Assembly (NCBI GenBank): GCA_937905835.1
Contig: CALCXK010000102.1
Span: 1-64,000, forward strand
Length of the DNA stretch: 64,000 nucleotides
Source of the DNA: an uncultured Ilumatobacter sp.
GTDB taxonomy: Bacteria; Actinomycetota; Acidimicrobiia; Acidimicrobiales; Ilumatobacteraceae
Direction: 5' to 3'
Program-made: the position numbers and the translations under genes
The notes under the pieces: generated by a model
What the model was told of the DNA's origin: nothing
What the model saw: the letters and a program-made list of their open reading frames with translations, nothing else
Databases searched by the model: none
Part shown: positions 1-8,672 of the stretch, one piece after another
Layout: each line of letters begins with the position of its first letter
Numbering within the stretch: the stretch's first letter is position 1

Positions 1-24
1 TTTTGGCTCCGCTGGTCGGCTGAT

Positions 25-1242
25 CTAACGCTTCCAGCGAACGAGGTCTCGATCAATCTCGGCGAGAGAACGGACACCGCTGAGCGCCATCGTGCGCTCC
101 AGCCCAGACCGCATGAAGTCGAGCATGTGCTCGACACCGCGTTGGCCGCCAGCGGCGAGTGCGTAGAAGTACGGTCGACCGAGCGAGACAGCGTCAGCAC
201 CGAGCGCGAGCGCCTTCACGATGTCGCTCCCCCGGCGCACACCGCCGTCACAAATGATGGTCCCGGCGTCACCGATCTCTTGGCGGACAGGCTCGACAAG
301 CGAGATTGGCGCCGGCGCATCATCGAGTTGACGGCCGCCATGATTCGACAACCCGATCCCTTCGACGCCTGCTTCGATCGCCTGCTTTGCGTCGGCGACC
401 GTCTGGATGCCCTTCAGCACGATCGGGCCGCCCCACACAGAACGCAGCCAACCGATGTCGTCCCACGACAATGCTTGATCGAACTGCCGGGCGACATGGT
501 CAGCGAGCGACACCGCAGTGCTGCCGTCTTCATCGTTTTTGCCGACGACATTGGCGAACGTGATCGGATCGTTTCGGAGGAAGTCGAGCGTCCACGATGG
601 ATGGATTGCTCCGTCGATCAACGTGCCGAGGCCGATCTTCGGCGGCAACGTCATGCCGCGGCGCACGTCCCGTTCACGCCGGCCGAGAACTGCCGTGTCG
701 ACGGTCAGCCAGATCGCCGTGAAACCGGATTCCTTCGCCCGACCGATGAGATCCTTGACGAGGCCGCGGTCCTTCCAGGTGTAGACCTGAAACCACTTCT
801 CGCCGTCGCTGACTGCGGCGACCTCTTCGATCGAACGCGTCCCCATGGTCGAGAGCGACCACGGAATACCAAAGCTGGCCGCGGCGCGAGCGACGGCGAG
901 TTCGCCTTGAGAGTGCGCGATCCGCGTAAATCCCGTCGGCGCCAAGATCAGCGGCATCGACGATGGCCGTCCAAAGATCGTCGTCGACGTATCGATGTTG
1001 CTCACGTCGCGAAGAACGCGAGGCTTGAACTCAATGTCTCCGAATGTCGCCGTGTTGCTGGCCAACGTCCGCTCGTCTTCGGCCCCGCCGTCGATGTAAT
1101 CGAAGACCCCGAACGGCAGGCGCCGCTTGGCGATTTTGCGATAATCCTCGATACATGCCGCCTTCTTCAAACGGCGTTCGACCGGGTCGAGCGTGATCGA
1201 ATCGAACTGGACGACTGATCGGAACGTCTTGATCATTCCCAT
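25..1242 (-). CDS. FMN-dependent alpha-hydroxy-acid dehydrogenase (LldD/glycolate oxidase family)
   Basis: A 405-residue cytosolic or membrane-associated flavoenzyme that should oxidise a small 2-hydroxy acid such as L-lactate to its 2-oxo acid, using FMN. The fold is visible throughout: the FDYIDGGAEDE segment near residue 47, APTG near 101, a lysine in VLKGI (K277), the catalytic His301 and substrate-binding Arg304 in SNHGGRQLD, and the phosphate-binding DGGVRRGSDIVKAL followed by GADAVSLGRP. Length is normal for the family. It lies 76 nt downstream of the GntR regulator on the same strand, so co-transcription or control by that regulator is plausible. The exact substrate (lactate, glycolate, mandelate or longer acids) cannot be read from the sequence. 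Confidence 0.9.
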   Translation of the reverse strand: MGMIKTFRSVVQFDSITLDPVERRLKKAACIEDYRKIAKRRLPFGVFDYIDGGAEDERTLASNTATFGDIEFKPRVLRDVSNIDTSTTIFGRPSSMPLILAPTGFTRIAHSQGELAVARAAASFGIPWSLSTMGTRSIEEVAAVSDGEKWFQVYTWKDRGLVKDLIGRAKESGFTAIWLTVDTAVLGRRERDVRRGMTLPPKIGLGTLIDGAIHPSWTLDFLRNDPITFANVVGKNDEDGSTAVSLADHVARQFDQALSWDDIGWLRSVWGGPIVLKGIQTVADAKQAIEAGVEGIGLSNHGGRQLDDAPAPISLVEPVRQEIGDAGTIICDGGVRRGSDIVKALALGADAVSLGRPYFYALAAGGQRGVEHMLDFMRSGLERTMALSGVRSLAEIDRDLVRWKR

Positions 1243-1318
1243 GTGTCGGATCGTAGGCGCAAGAAGCGCCCCGCCGAACAGCAGGGCGAAGCCCGAGTAC
1301 TCCGCATCGCCGTCGACC

Positions 1319-2047
1319 TCAGTCGACCAGGCGCAAGCCTGACGGAGTCATGCTTGGCTCTGCCAATGGCAGATCGACGACGAACTCGGTGCGGTGCGCG
1401 GGGAAGAGATGTTCGCTGACGAGGATCGGTTCGCCCTGACGGTTCGTCGTGACGCGCTGGCAGCGCAGAAGCGGCGATCCGATCGGGATACCGAGCAACT
1501 TCGCATCGGCCGGCTCCGCCGAATCAGCGCCGATGGTCTGAGTGGCACCGCGGAGCTCAATGTCGAGGAGTTCGTAAAACGGCCGTTGCTCCACATCTTG
1601 GCGCGACAGATGAACGGCGAGGTCGGCTGGACACCACACCGTGACGACGGCGAAGGGCTCGCCGTCGGCCAGGTTGACGCGCTTGACGCACAGCACCTGG
1701 TCAGTCTTCAGGAACTTACGGACTCGCGCCGGAGGTTGCTCGAATGCGAACTCGATCACCTTGCGTTCGCTGACCTTTCCAACACCCTCGACCTGCGACT
1801 CGATGGTTCCGAGTGACTCGAGGCGCTGGCGGACCGGTTCGATGGCGACAAACCACCCGAATCCCTGCCTGGCTGCAATTATCCCGTCTTCGCGAACGAG
1901 TTCCAGTGCTCGACGAACCGTGACGCGTGACGCCACGAACTCCTTCGACATCTCGGATTCGGACGGGAGCATCGAGCCGGGGGGTGCAGCTTTGGCCCGC
2001 TCACGAAGTTCCACAGCGATCTCCTGGTATCGAATTCGGCGCACCAT
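1319..2047 (-). CDS. GntR-family transcriptional regulator, HutC subfamily (UTRA domain)
   Basis: A 242-residue repressor-type regulator. Residues 1-70 form a GntR winged helix: an RYQEIAVELRERA helix, the PSESEMSKEF turn, then SRVTVRRALELVREDG and an arginine-rich wing. The rest is a UTRA ligand-binding domain typical of HutC relatives, which sense small metabolites. The ATG at 2047 is preferred because it follows GGGACGA with good spacing; upstream in-frame codons give an arginine-rich, unlikely N-terminus. It is divergent from aconitase and is followed by a hydroxy-acid dehydrogenase, so either may be a target. The inducer is unknown. Confidence 0.88.
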   Translation of the reverse strand: MVRRIRYQEIAVELRERAKAAPPGSMLPSESEMSKEFVASRVTVRRALELVREDGIIAARQGFGWFVAIEPVRQRLESLGTIESQVEGVGKVSERKVIEFAFEQPPARVRKFLKTDQVLCVKRVNLADGEPFAVVTVWCPADLAVHLSRQDVEQRPFYELLDIELRGATQTIGADSAEPADAKLLGIPIGSPLLRCQRVTTNRQGEPILVSEHLFPAHRTEFVVDLPLAEPSMTPSGLRLVD

Positions 2048-2208
2048 CAGTTCGTCCCGTCGCCGTCGACCTGGATCAGTTCGATTCGATTCCCGAACGG
2101 AGCCTCGCCACCGACCGGCGCCGCGAACTGCACATGATCGATACCGACCCACTCCGAACTGACCGCCGAGTTGTCATTCATGACTGCACCCTATGACGAC
2201 CGGCACTC

Positions 2209-2227
2209 ACTTGTCTACAACTTGTCT
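2209..2227. promoter_or_regulatory. Candidate GntR-type operator between regulator and aconitase
   Basis: ACTTGTCT occurs twice, at 2209-2216 and 2220-2227, an 11-bp period that places both copies on one DNA face. The palindrome TTGTCTACAA (2211-2220) lies within it. TTGT/ACAA dyads are typical GntR-family half-sites. The site overlaps the expected -35 region of the aconitase promoter. The assignment is inferred from position and symmetry. Confidence 0.4.
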
Positions 2228-2229
2228 GC

Positions 2230-2235
2230 TATGGT
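2230..2235 (+). promoter_or_regulatory. Probable -10 box of leaderless aconitase transcript
   Basis: TATGGT lies 7 nt upstream of the ATG at 2243 and no Shine-Dalgarno is present. The spacing matches many other genes in this window and supports the 2243 start. Confidence 0.45.
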
Positions 2236-2242
2236 CGAACTT

Positions 2243-4513
2243 ATGGCTTCCGTGACCCCCATCGAACTCGTCGAGCGTGTCTACGCCGCCCTCCCGGGCA
2301 ATGTCCAGATCGGCCGCGAACGTCTGAATCGTCCGCTGACGCTGACTGAGAAGATTCTCATCAACCACCTCGCCGACCCGGCGAACCAAGAACTCGAGCG
2401 CGGTGACAGCTACGCCGACTTCCATCCTGACCGGGTCGCAATGCAGGACGCAACGGCCCAGATGGCACTTCTTCAGTTCATGACCGCCGGGCTTCGCGAA
2501 GTTGCCGTGCCGTCAACCGTCCACTGCGACCATCTCATCCAGGCCAAGGTCGGCGCCAAAATCGACCTCGGTGTCGCGATCGACACCAACGCCGAGGTAT
2601 ACGACTTCCTGAAGTCGGTCAGCGCCAACTACGGCATCGGATTCTGGGGGCCTGGCTCGGGCATTATCCACCAGGTTGTCCTCGAGAACTACGCGTTCCC
2701 GGGCGGCATGATGATTGGGACCGACAGCCACACCCCGAACGCCGGCGGCCTCGGCATGGTCGCCATCGGTGTCGGCGGCGCTGACGCTGTCGACGTCATG
2801 ACTGGCTTTGCGTGGAACGTCAAATGGCCGAAGGTCATCGGCGTCAAGCTCACTGGCAACCTCTCCGACTGGAGTAGCCCGAAGGACGTCATCCTCGAAG
2901 TCGCTCGCCAGCTCACCGTCAAGGGCGGCACCGGTGCCATCGTCGAGTACTTCGGCGCTGGCGCCGACTCGATCTCGGCCACCGGCAAGGGCACGATCTG
3001 CAACATGGGTGCCGAGATCGGCGCCACCACTTCCTTGTTCGGCTACGACGCCAACATGGGTCAGTACCTCAAGGCCACCGGGCGTGAAGCAATCGCCGAT
3101 GCCGCCGACAAGGTCATTGACCACCTCCGCGCCGACGACGGTGCCTTTTACGACCAGATCATCGAGATCAACCTCGACGACCTCAGGCCGCTGATTAACG
3201 GCCCGCACACCCCCGATCTCGCACACACGGTCGGTGCCGGCGTCGGCGCAGCCGCCCGTGCCAACGATTGGCCGCTCGTGCCCTCAGCAGCACTGATTGG
3301 TTCGTGCACCAACTCCTCGTACGAAGACATCACCCGCGCTGCGTCGATTGCACGCCAGGCAGCGGCAAGGGGCCTCACGACCAAGATCGACTTGATGATC
3401 ACGCCGGGCTCCGAGCAGACCCGAGCCACCATCGAGCGTGACGGCCTCCTGGCCGACCTCGAAGCCATCGGCGCAACCGTCCTGGCCAACGCCTGCGGCC
3501 CGTGCATCGGCCAGTGGAGCCGCCCCGAGTCGGTTCTCAACCAGTCCAACACGATCGTCACCTCGTACAACCGCAACTTCCCGAAGCGCAACGACGGCTC
3601 AGCGAACACGCTGGCTTTTGTCACCTCACCCGACACGGTGATGGCCATTGCACTGGCCGGTCGTCTCGACTTTGATCCGACCACCGACACGATCACTGCG
3701 CCCGACGGCACCGAGGTCTCACTCGACGCACCGGTCGGCCAGGTGCTACCCGACGCCGGTTATGACCCGGGCGAAGACACGTTCACCGCTCCCCCGCAAG
3801 ACGGCCACGACATCCCGATCGCAGTGAGCCCCACGTCCGACCGCCTGCAACTCCTCGAGCCGTTCGAACCTGTTTCGCTCGATCGTTACAACGGCCTTCC
3901 GGTGCTCGTGAAGGCCCAAGGTAAGTTCACTACCGACCACATCTCGATGGCCGGCCCGTGGCTCAAGTACCGCGGCCACCTCGAGAACATCTCGGGCAAT
4001 CTTTACCTCGGGGCCGTCAATGCATACGCCCAAGAAGGCGGCACGGCCTACGAGGTCGGGTTCGGCAAAAACCAACTCACGGGCGAGACGCAGCGCTTCC
4101 CGCAGATCGCCAAGGAATACCACGAAGTCGATCAGGCGTGGATCGTCATCGGTGACGAGAACATGGGCGAAGGCTCAAGCCGTGAGCACGCCGCCATGGA
4201 GCCCCGCTTCCGCATGGGCCTCGTCGCCATTGCACGCAGCTTCGCTCGCATCCACGAGACCAACCTGAAGAAGCAAGGCATGGTCCCACTCACGTTCGCC
4301 GATCCGGCCGACTACGACAAGATCAACGAAAACGATCGCATCAACGTGGTCACCCTGCCGCCGGTTCCTGGCGAGAAGGTGCAGTGCGAGATTGTCAAGC
4401 CTGATGGTTCAATCGTGCCGTTCGAGTGCGACCACACGTTCAGCCCCGAGCAGGTCGAATGGTTCAAGGCCGGTTCGGCACTCAACATCATCCGCCAAAA
4501 GTCGCAGGGCTGA
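2243..4513 (+). CDS. acn: Aconitate hydratase (mitochondrial-type aconitase)
   Basis: TCA-cycle enzyme converting citrate to isocitrate through cis-aconitate, with a [4Fe-4S] cluster. The 756-residue length and domain order (three catalytic domains, linker, then swivel domain) match the mitochondrial ACO2 type rather than the 890-residue bacterial AcnA. Visible signatures include DSHTPNAGGLGM near residue 155, the cluster ligands Cys355 in SCTNSS and Cys418/Cys421 in ACGPCIG, and the swivel GSSREHAAMEPR. ATG 2243 was chosen because it starts MASVTPIELV and has a TATGGT box 7 nt upstream; an in-frame ATG at 2231 would lie inside that box. It is divergent from a GntR regulator that may control it. 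Confidence 0.95.
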   Translation: MASVTPIELVERVYAALPGNVQIGRERLNRPLTLTEKILINHLADPANQELERGDSYADFHPDRVAMQDATAQMALLQFMTAGLREVAVPSTVHCDHLIQAKVGAKIDLGVAIDTNAEVYDFLKSVSANYGIGFWGPGSGIIHQVVLENYAFPGGMMIGTDSHTPNAGGLGMVAIGVGGADAVDVMTGFAWNVKWPKVIGVKLTGNLSDWSSPKDVILEVARQLTVKGGTGAIVEYFGAGADSISATGKGTICNMGAEIGATTSLFGYDANMGQYLKATGREAIADAADKVIDHLRADDGAFYDQIIEINLDDLRPLINGPHTPDLAHTVGAGVGAAARANDWPLVPSAALIGSCTNSSYEDITRAASIARQAAARGLTTKIDLMITPGSEQTRATIERDGLLADLEAIGATVLANACGPCIGQWSRPESVLNQSNTIVTSYNRNFPKRNDGSANTLAFVTSPDTVMAIALAGRLDFDPTTDTITAPDGTEVSLDAPVGQVLPDAGYDPGEDTFTAPPQDGHDIPIAVSPTSDRLQLLEPFEPVSLDRYNGLPVLVKAQGKFTTDHISMAGPWLKYRGHLENISGNLYLGAVNAYAQEGGTAYEVGFGKNQLTGETQRFPQIAKEYHEVDQAWIVIGDENMGEGSSREHAAMEPRFRMGLVAIARSFARIHETNLKKQGMVPLTFADPADYDKINENDRINVVTLPPVPGEKVQCEIVKPDGSIVPFECDHTFSPEQVEWFKAGSALNIIRQKSQG

Positions 4514-4518
4514 TCCAG

Positions 4519-4546
4519 CCAAGCAGTTCTTGGCCAAGCAGTTCTT
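4519..4546 (+). repeat. 15-bp tandem duplication
   Basis: CCAAGCAGTTCTT occurs at 4519-4531 and again at 4534-4546, separated by GG (15-bp period). It fills the leader just before the ATG at 4548, where a ribosome-binding site would be expected. Confidence 0.85.
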
Positions 4547-4547
4547 C

Positions 4548-4769
4548 ATGGCGTCGATGACCGGGCACAACCGAGCAGTCGGGGTGATCTGGTTGATCGG
4601 CGTCATCGTGTTCGTCGCGTCGATGATCGCCGGAGCCGTCCAGGTGGTCAGCAACTTCAGCGGCGAGATGATGTTCCGTTGGATCATGGCGCTGTTCTTT
4701 CTCGGCGGATCGCTCGCCTGGCTCACCGCGTGCTACCAGAGCGCACTGCGCCACTTCTTTAAGCGGTAG
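4548..4769 (+). CDS. Small two-helix membrane protein of unknown function
   Basis: A 73-residue protein with two clear hydrophobic segments, at about residues 12-34 (VGVIWLIGVIVFVASMIAG) and 43-60 (FRWIMALFFLGGSLAWL), and a basic C-terminus ending HFFKR. It starts 34 nt after aconitase and may be read on the same transcript. No Shine-Dalgarno is visible; the leader is a short tandem duplication. The ATG at 4557 (MTGHNRA) is an equally possible start. I do not recognise a family and infer only membrane location. Confidence 0.55.
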   Translation: MASMTGHNRAVGVIWLIGVIVFVASMIAGAVQVVSNFSGEMMFRWIMALFFLGGSLAWLTACYQSALRHFFKR

Positions 4770-4991
4770 CGGAGCAGTCGGGCCAGATCGTCATGGCTGG
4801 GCCGCCGAAGTCGACCGTGTCGCCGACCTGCTCCCACAAGATGTCGATACTCGGCAGTGGTTCGGCCCAGTCGGGTTCTCGGGCGCCGCCGGGTAGGACG
4901 GTGGTGCCGTCGGGTCTGCTGCTGCAGCTTCGAACACTTCGTTAGGGAACCCGAAGATGTTCGGCGAGTCGACAAAGCCGTGGGCAATCAC
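4759..4991 (-). pseudogene. Frameshifted remnant of an unrecognised gene
   Basis: Two minus-strand frames read as one plausible protein broken by a frameshift around 4900-4915. The upstream part contains IAHGFVDSPNIFGFPNEVFE; the downstream frame continues with DGTTVLPGGAREPDW, then WEQVGDTVDFGGPAM, and ends at a TAA at 4759-4761. An in-frame TAG lies just upstream of the first part, so no full-length gene remains. The 3' end overlaps the tail of the convergent small membrane gene. I do not recognise the family, and a sequencing error could mimic decay. Confidence 0.4.
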
Positions 4992-5333
4992 AGACCGCTA
5001 CGTCGGCGTCTTAACGACCCCGCCACGCATCGCTCAGCGCGCTGTGCTGGCAACAATTTTCTCGAGAAATTTGGCCTGGCTCTGGCTGACCGGCCAGAGC
5101 ACACCAGCCCGCAACTTCCAAGCTGAAGATGCGGTTTCGATGACCGACCTCCGCTCAAAATGAACCCCGGTCCAAGAGAAGACGTCTGAATCCAATGTTG
5201 GTGGGTTGGTACTCGCCCGCTTGAGTGCTCGCCTGGGCATCGATCCGTGTCAGCCCGTTCGGCAGCCGAACCGGCGTGCTCCCGACTTCAATCTCGTACC
5301 GGCGAAGGCCACCTCAGCTGGCGGCAACCCTGG
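4992..5333. other. Apparently non-coding stretch
   Basis: No convincing gene on either strand. The short open frames here have unnatural composition and no recognisable motif. It may contain further decayed parts of the neighbouring minus-strand remnant. No RNA gene or clear terminator was seen. Confidence 0.4.
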
Positions 5334-6866
5334 TCAGGCGCGGCGGCTGGATTCGACGTCGTTGAGGTCGAGGTGGTTGCGCATGTACTGGTTGAGTGCA
5401 TTGCTCTGTGGCACGTAGTCCCAGGCCTCGAACCGGCCCTGGCGTAATGCCCGGTCAACCGTCGCCCGGGCCACCTGGTTCGACCGGACTGCGGCGTCAA
5501 TCGCAGGTGCGTCCCAACGATCGGCCACTTCCGCTGCGAACGCAGCAGCGACCACGGCGTGCTCGGGGTCGGCTGCCAAGTTGCTCAGCTCGGACGGATC
5601 CGCAGCCACATTAAAGAGTTGCGGCGGGTCGGCGAGCGACGACACGAACTTCCAATCACCTCGGCGGATCATGAAGATCGGCGCCACAGCACCTTCGCCC
5701 AGATACTCCCCGACAACCGTTTTGTCGACGCCACCGTCGAGCACGCTGCGGCCATCCATCGTTGCGGGCACATCGATACCGGCGAGATCGAGCATCGTCG
5801 GGGCAATGTCGAGCAGGCCGACGTGCTCGTCGATACGTTCACCGCCCACCCCGCCCGGTTGACGGACGATCAACGGGATCCGAGCGCTGTGTTCAAAAAA
5901 ACTCATCTTGTACCAGAGGCCGCGCTCACCGAGCATGTCGCCGTGGTCGCCCGTGAAGATCACGACCGTGTTGTCAGCCATACCGTGCCGGTCGAGCGTG
6001 TCGAGCATTTCACCGATGTGGTGATCAACGAAACTGATGTTGGCCAGGTACGCGTGGCGCGCGTTGCGGATCTGACCGTCGCTGATCTCAGTGGTGTCGG
6101 CCGCGATCACGTGGCGCAGCCGTCGGCTGTGCGGGTCGTTCTCGTCATCGCAGATCGGGTCGACCGACGGCATCGGAATCGAATCGTGATCATAGAGATC
6201 CCAAAACTGCTGCCGAGCGATGTACGGATCGTGCGGATGCGTGAACGACGCCGTCATCATCCACGGGCGCTTGTCGGCGGTCCGGGCAAGGTCGCGCAGC
6301 TTACGGATGCTGTGATGCGCAACGTCGTCGTCGTAGTCGAGCTGATTGGACACGTCAGCAATACCAGCGTGCACGACCGAGTCCATGTTGTGAAACCACC
6401 AGTCGAAGCGGCCGTCAACATCGCCCCAATTCGGCGTCCACCCAAAGTCGGCCGGATAAATATCGGTGGTCAGCCGCTCTTCATAGCCGTGCAGTTGGTC
6501 CGCACCGACGAAGTGCATCTTGCCGACAAGCGACGTCTGATAGCCAGCAGATCGAAGGTGGTGGGCAAAGGTCGGAATGCTCGACGCGAACTCCGATGCA
6601 TTGTCATACGCACCGATTCTGCTGTTGAGCTGGCCGCTCATCATTGCGAAGCGAGCGGGCGCGCACAGCGGGCTGTTGCTATAGGCACTGGTGAACGTCG
6701 TGCCCTGCGCAGCAAGCCGATCGATGTTCGGCGTGATGGCCGGGCCGCCGTAAATAGAGAGAAACGGCGCGGACAGCTGATCAGCCATGATCAGCAAAAT
6801 GTTCGGCTGCCGTGCTCCAGAAGAACGCTCAGACGATGCTGCCGACTGGGTCGCCAGTTCTGTCAT
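5334..6866 (-). CDS. betC: Choline-sulfatase
   Basis: A 510-residue cytosolic sulfatase that hydrolyses choline-O-sulfate to choline and sulfate. The N-terminal NILLIMADQ supplies a metal-binding Asp (D29). The sulfatase signature LCAPAR holds Cys68, the residue converted to formylglycine, and Arg72. GKMHFVGADQLHGYEERL is characteristic of BetC rather than of generic arylsulfatases, as is the C-terminal region ending WDYVPQSNALNQYMRNHLD. The ATG at 6866 overlaps the stop of betA by 4 nt (ATGA), so translation is coupled. Together the two genes turn choline-O-sulfate into betaine aldehyde and release sulfate. No betaine aldehyde dehydrogenase or transporter is present in the window. Confidence 0.93.
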   Translation of the reverse strand: MTELATQSAASSERSSGARQPNILLIMADQLSAPFLSIYGGPAITPNIDRLAAQGTTFTSAYSNSPLCAPARFAMMSGQLNSRIGAYDNASEFASSIPTFAHHLRSAGYQTSLVGKMHFVGADQLHGYEERLTTDIYPADFGWTPNWGDVDGRFDWWFHNMDSVVHAGIADVSNQLDYDDDVAHHSIRKLRDLARTADKRPWMMTASFTHPHDPYIARQQFWDLYDHDSIPMPSVDPICDDENDPHSRRLRHVIAADTTEISDGQIRNARHAYLANISFVDHHIGEMLDTLDRHGMADNTVVIFTGDHGDMLGERGLWYKMSFFEHSARIPLIVRQPGGVGGERIDEHVGLLDIAPTMLDLAGIDVPATMDGRSVLDGGVDKTVVGEYLGEGAVAPIFMIRRGDWKFVSSLADPPQLFNVAADPSELSNLAADPEHAVVAAAFAAEVADRWDAPAIDAAVRSNQVARATVDRALRQGRFEAWDYVPQSNALNQYMRNHLDLNDVESSRRA

Positions 6867-8560
6867 CGACGCCCGCCTTCGATGGCCGCACCGCGGTATA
6901 CCTCGGTGTGGTCCGGCGGTAGCGGATCGTTGCCAAGGATTAAGTCGGCAGCCTTCTCGGCGATCATCATCGTCGGTGCATAGGTGTTGCCGTTGCTGAC
7001 GTTGGGCATGCAACCAGCGTCGACGACCCGCAGGCCCTCGGTGCCGTACACTTTCATCGAGTTCGGGTCGAGCACCGCCATCGGGTCATCGGCACCGCCA
7101 ATCTTGGTTGTGCACGAGGGATGCAACGCAGTCTCAGAGTCTTTGGCGACCCAGTCCATGATCTCTTGATCAGTTTCGATGGAAGGGCCCGGTGAGATTT
7201 CGCCGGCGTTCATCGGCTCGAATGCTGGCTGCGTCAAAATTTTACGGGCAGTGCGCACTGCCTCGATCCACTCGCGGCGATCTTGCTCGGTACTGAGGTA
7301 GTTGAACTGCACCGCTGGATGCTGGCGCGGATCGCGCGTCGTGATCTTCACCGTGCCGCGAGCGTCGGAGTACATCGGCCCCACGTGCACCTGGTAGCCA
7401 TGCTTGATCTTGGCATTGCTGCCGTCAGGCCTGCTTGGCGACGATCCGTCGTAACGGATCGCGATCGGCAGAAAATGGAACATCAGGTTCGGATACGACT
7501 CAGTCGGGTTGCTCTTCACGAAAGCACCGGCCTCGAAGTGGTTCGACGCTCCTGGCCCCTTGCGGAACAGCCACTGCAGGCCGATCCACGGCTTCTTCCA
7601 GTGCGCCAGGTGCGGTTGGATCGACACCGGCAACTTCGACTCGTACTGGATGTACACCTCGAGGTGATCCTGTAGGTTTTCCCCCACGCCCGGGACGTGC
7701 GCCACGACGGGAATACCGAGTGATTCGAGATGCTCGCGATCACCAACACCCGAGAGTTGCAGTAACTGCGGGCTGTTGAAGGCACCGCCGCAGAGAATGA
7801 CTTCCTTGCCATCGATCGTCTGCTGCTTCTTGCGCAGGCCGACTTCGACGTCGACGCCAGTGGCCCGGTTGCCGTCGAAGTTGACTTTGCTGACTTGCGC
7901 TCGCGTCATCAGCGTCAGGTTCGGCCTGTCAAGCACCGGATGCAGATAGGCCCGGGCGGCACTGAGTCGACGGCCGTGCGACACGTTCTTGTCGAACGGT
8001 GCAAAGCCCTCCTGGCGATAGCCGTTGACATCGTCAGTGCGGTTGAAACCTGCTTCGACACCCGCCTTGAGCCATGCGTCGAACAATGCGTTCTTCGCCG
8101 GGCCGCGCTCCAATTTGAGCGGCCCGCCATCGCCGCGCAGCCCTGGGTGTGCCTGCTCCTCGCCGGCCAGGCAGTTTTCCATCCGCTTGAAGTACGGCAG
8201 GCAGTGCGCCCAATCCCAATTCTCCAAGCCGGGCAGGGCGCCCCACTTGTCGTAGTCCATCGGGTTGCCCCGCTGAAAAATCATTCCGTTGATGCTTGAG
8301 GATCCGCCGAGGACCTTGCCACGAGCGTGGTACACCTTTCGACCATCCATAAACGGCTCGGGCTCTGACTCATACTTCCAGTCGTAAAAGCGACTCCCGA
8401 TCGGGAACGCCAGCGCTGCTGGCATGTGGATGAAGACATCCCACTTCCAGTCGCGGCGACCTGCCTCGATCACGAGGACTTCGTTGGAAGGATCGGCACT
8501 CAAACGATTGGCCAGCGCACAACCCGCAGAGCCGCCACCGACGATGATGTAGTCATACAC
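6863..8560 (-). CDS. betA: Choline dehydrogenase (GMC oxidoreductase)
   Basis: FAD-dependent GMC oxidoreductase of about 565 residues that oxidises choline to betaine aldehyde. It shows the N-terminal dinucleotide fold DYIIVGGGSAGCALANRL, the GMC signature around GKVLGGSSSINGMIFQRG, a second signature GGAFNSPQLLQLSGVG, and the C-terminal HPSCTTKIG plus VVDAGCMPNVSNGNTYAP region with the catalytic His. The start is uncertain: GTG 8560 begins directly with VYDYIIVGG, while GTG 8614 would add 18 atypical residues. The downstream betC overlap makes a choline role more likely than other GMC substrates. It is divergent from a nitroreductase. Confidence 0.88.
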   Translation of the reverse strand: MYDYIIVGGGSAGCALANRLSADPSNEVLVIEAGRRDWKWDVFIHMPAALAFPIGSRFYDWKYESEPEPFMDGRKVYHARGKVLGGSSSINGMIFQRGNPMDYDKWGALPGLENWDWAHCLPYFKRMENCLAGEEQAHPGLRGDGGPLKLERGPAKNALFDAWLKAGVEAGFNRTDDVNGYRQEGFAPFDKNVSHGRRLSAARAYLHPVLDRPNLTLMTRAQVSKVNFDGNRATGVDVEVGLRKKQQTIDGKEVILCGGAFNSPQLLQLSGVGDREHLESLGIPVVAHVPGVGENLQDHLEVYIQYESKLPVSIQPHLAHWKKPWIGLQWLFRKGPGASNHFEAGAFVKSNPTESYPNLMFHFLPIAIRYDGSSPSRPDGSNAKIKHGYQVHVGPMYSDARGTVKITTRDPRQHPAVQFNYLSTEQDRREWIEAVRTARKILTQPAFEPMNAGEISPGPSIETDQEIMDWVAKDSETALHPSCTTKIGGADDPMAVLDPNSMKVYGTEGLRVVDAGCMPNVSNGNTYAPTMMIAEKAADLILGNDPLPPDHTEVYRGAAIEGGRR

Positions 8561-8659
8561 CCGTACAGTCTGCCAGCGGGGCAGCGTCCACTGGGTTAAA
8601 CACCGACCCAACACCTGACATCGTCCACACGTTTTTCACCTGATGCCGTCAACACGCCC

Positions 8660-8665
8660 TAGGTT
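8660..8665 (+). promoter_or_regulatory. Probable -10 box, leaderless nitroreductase
   Basis: TAGGTT lies 7 nt before the ATG at 8673, with no Shine-Dalgarno. It supports that start over the upstream ATG at 8643. Confidence 0.4.
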
Positions 8666-8672
8666 CACGACC

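Noticed and set aside
127..1218. Long plus-strand open frame opposite the hydroxy-acid dehydrogenase
   Set aside because: Arginine/aspartate-rich composition and no family features; it is an antisense shadow of a clear gene.
5559..6983. 474-codon plus-strand frame opposite betC
   Set aside because: Shadow frame caused by high GC; the opposite strand encodes an unmistakable sulfatase.
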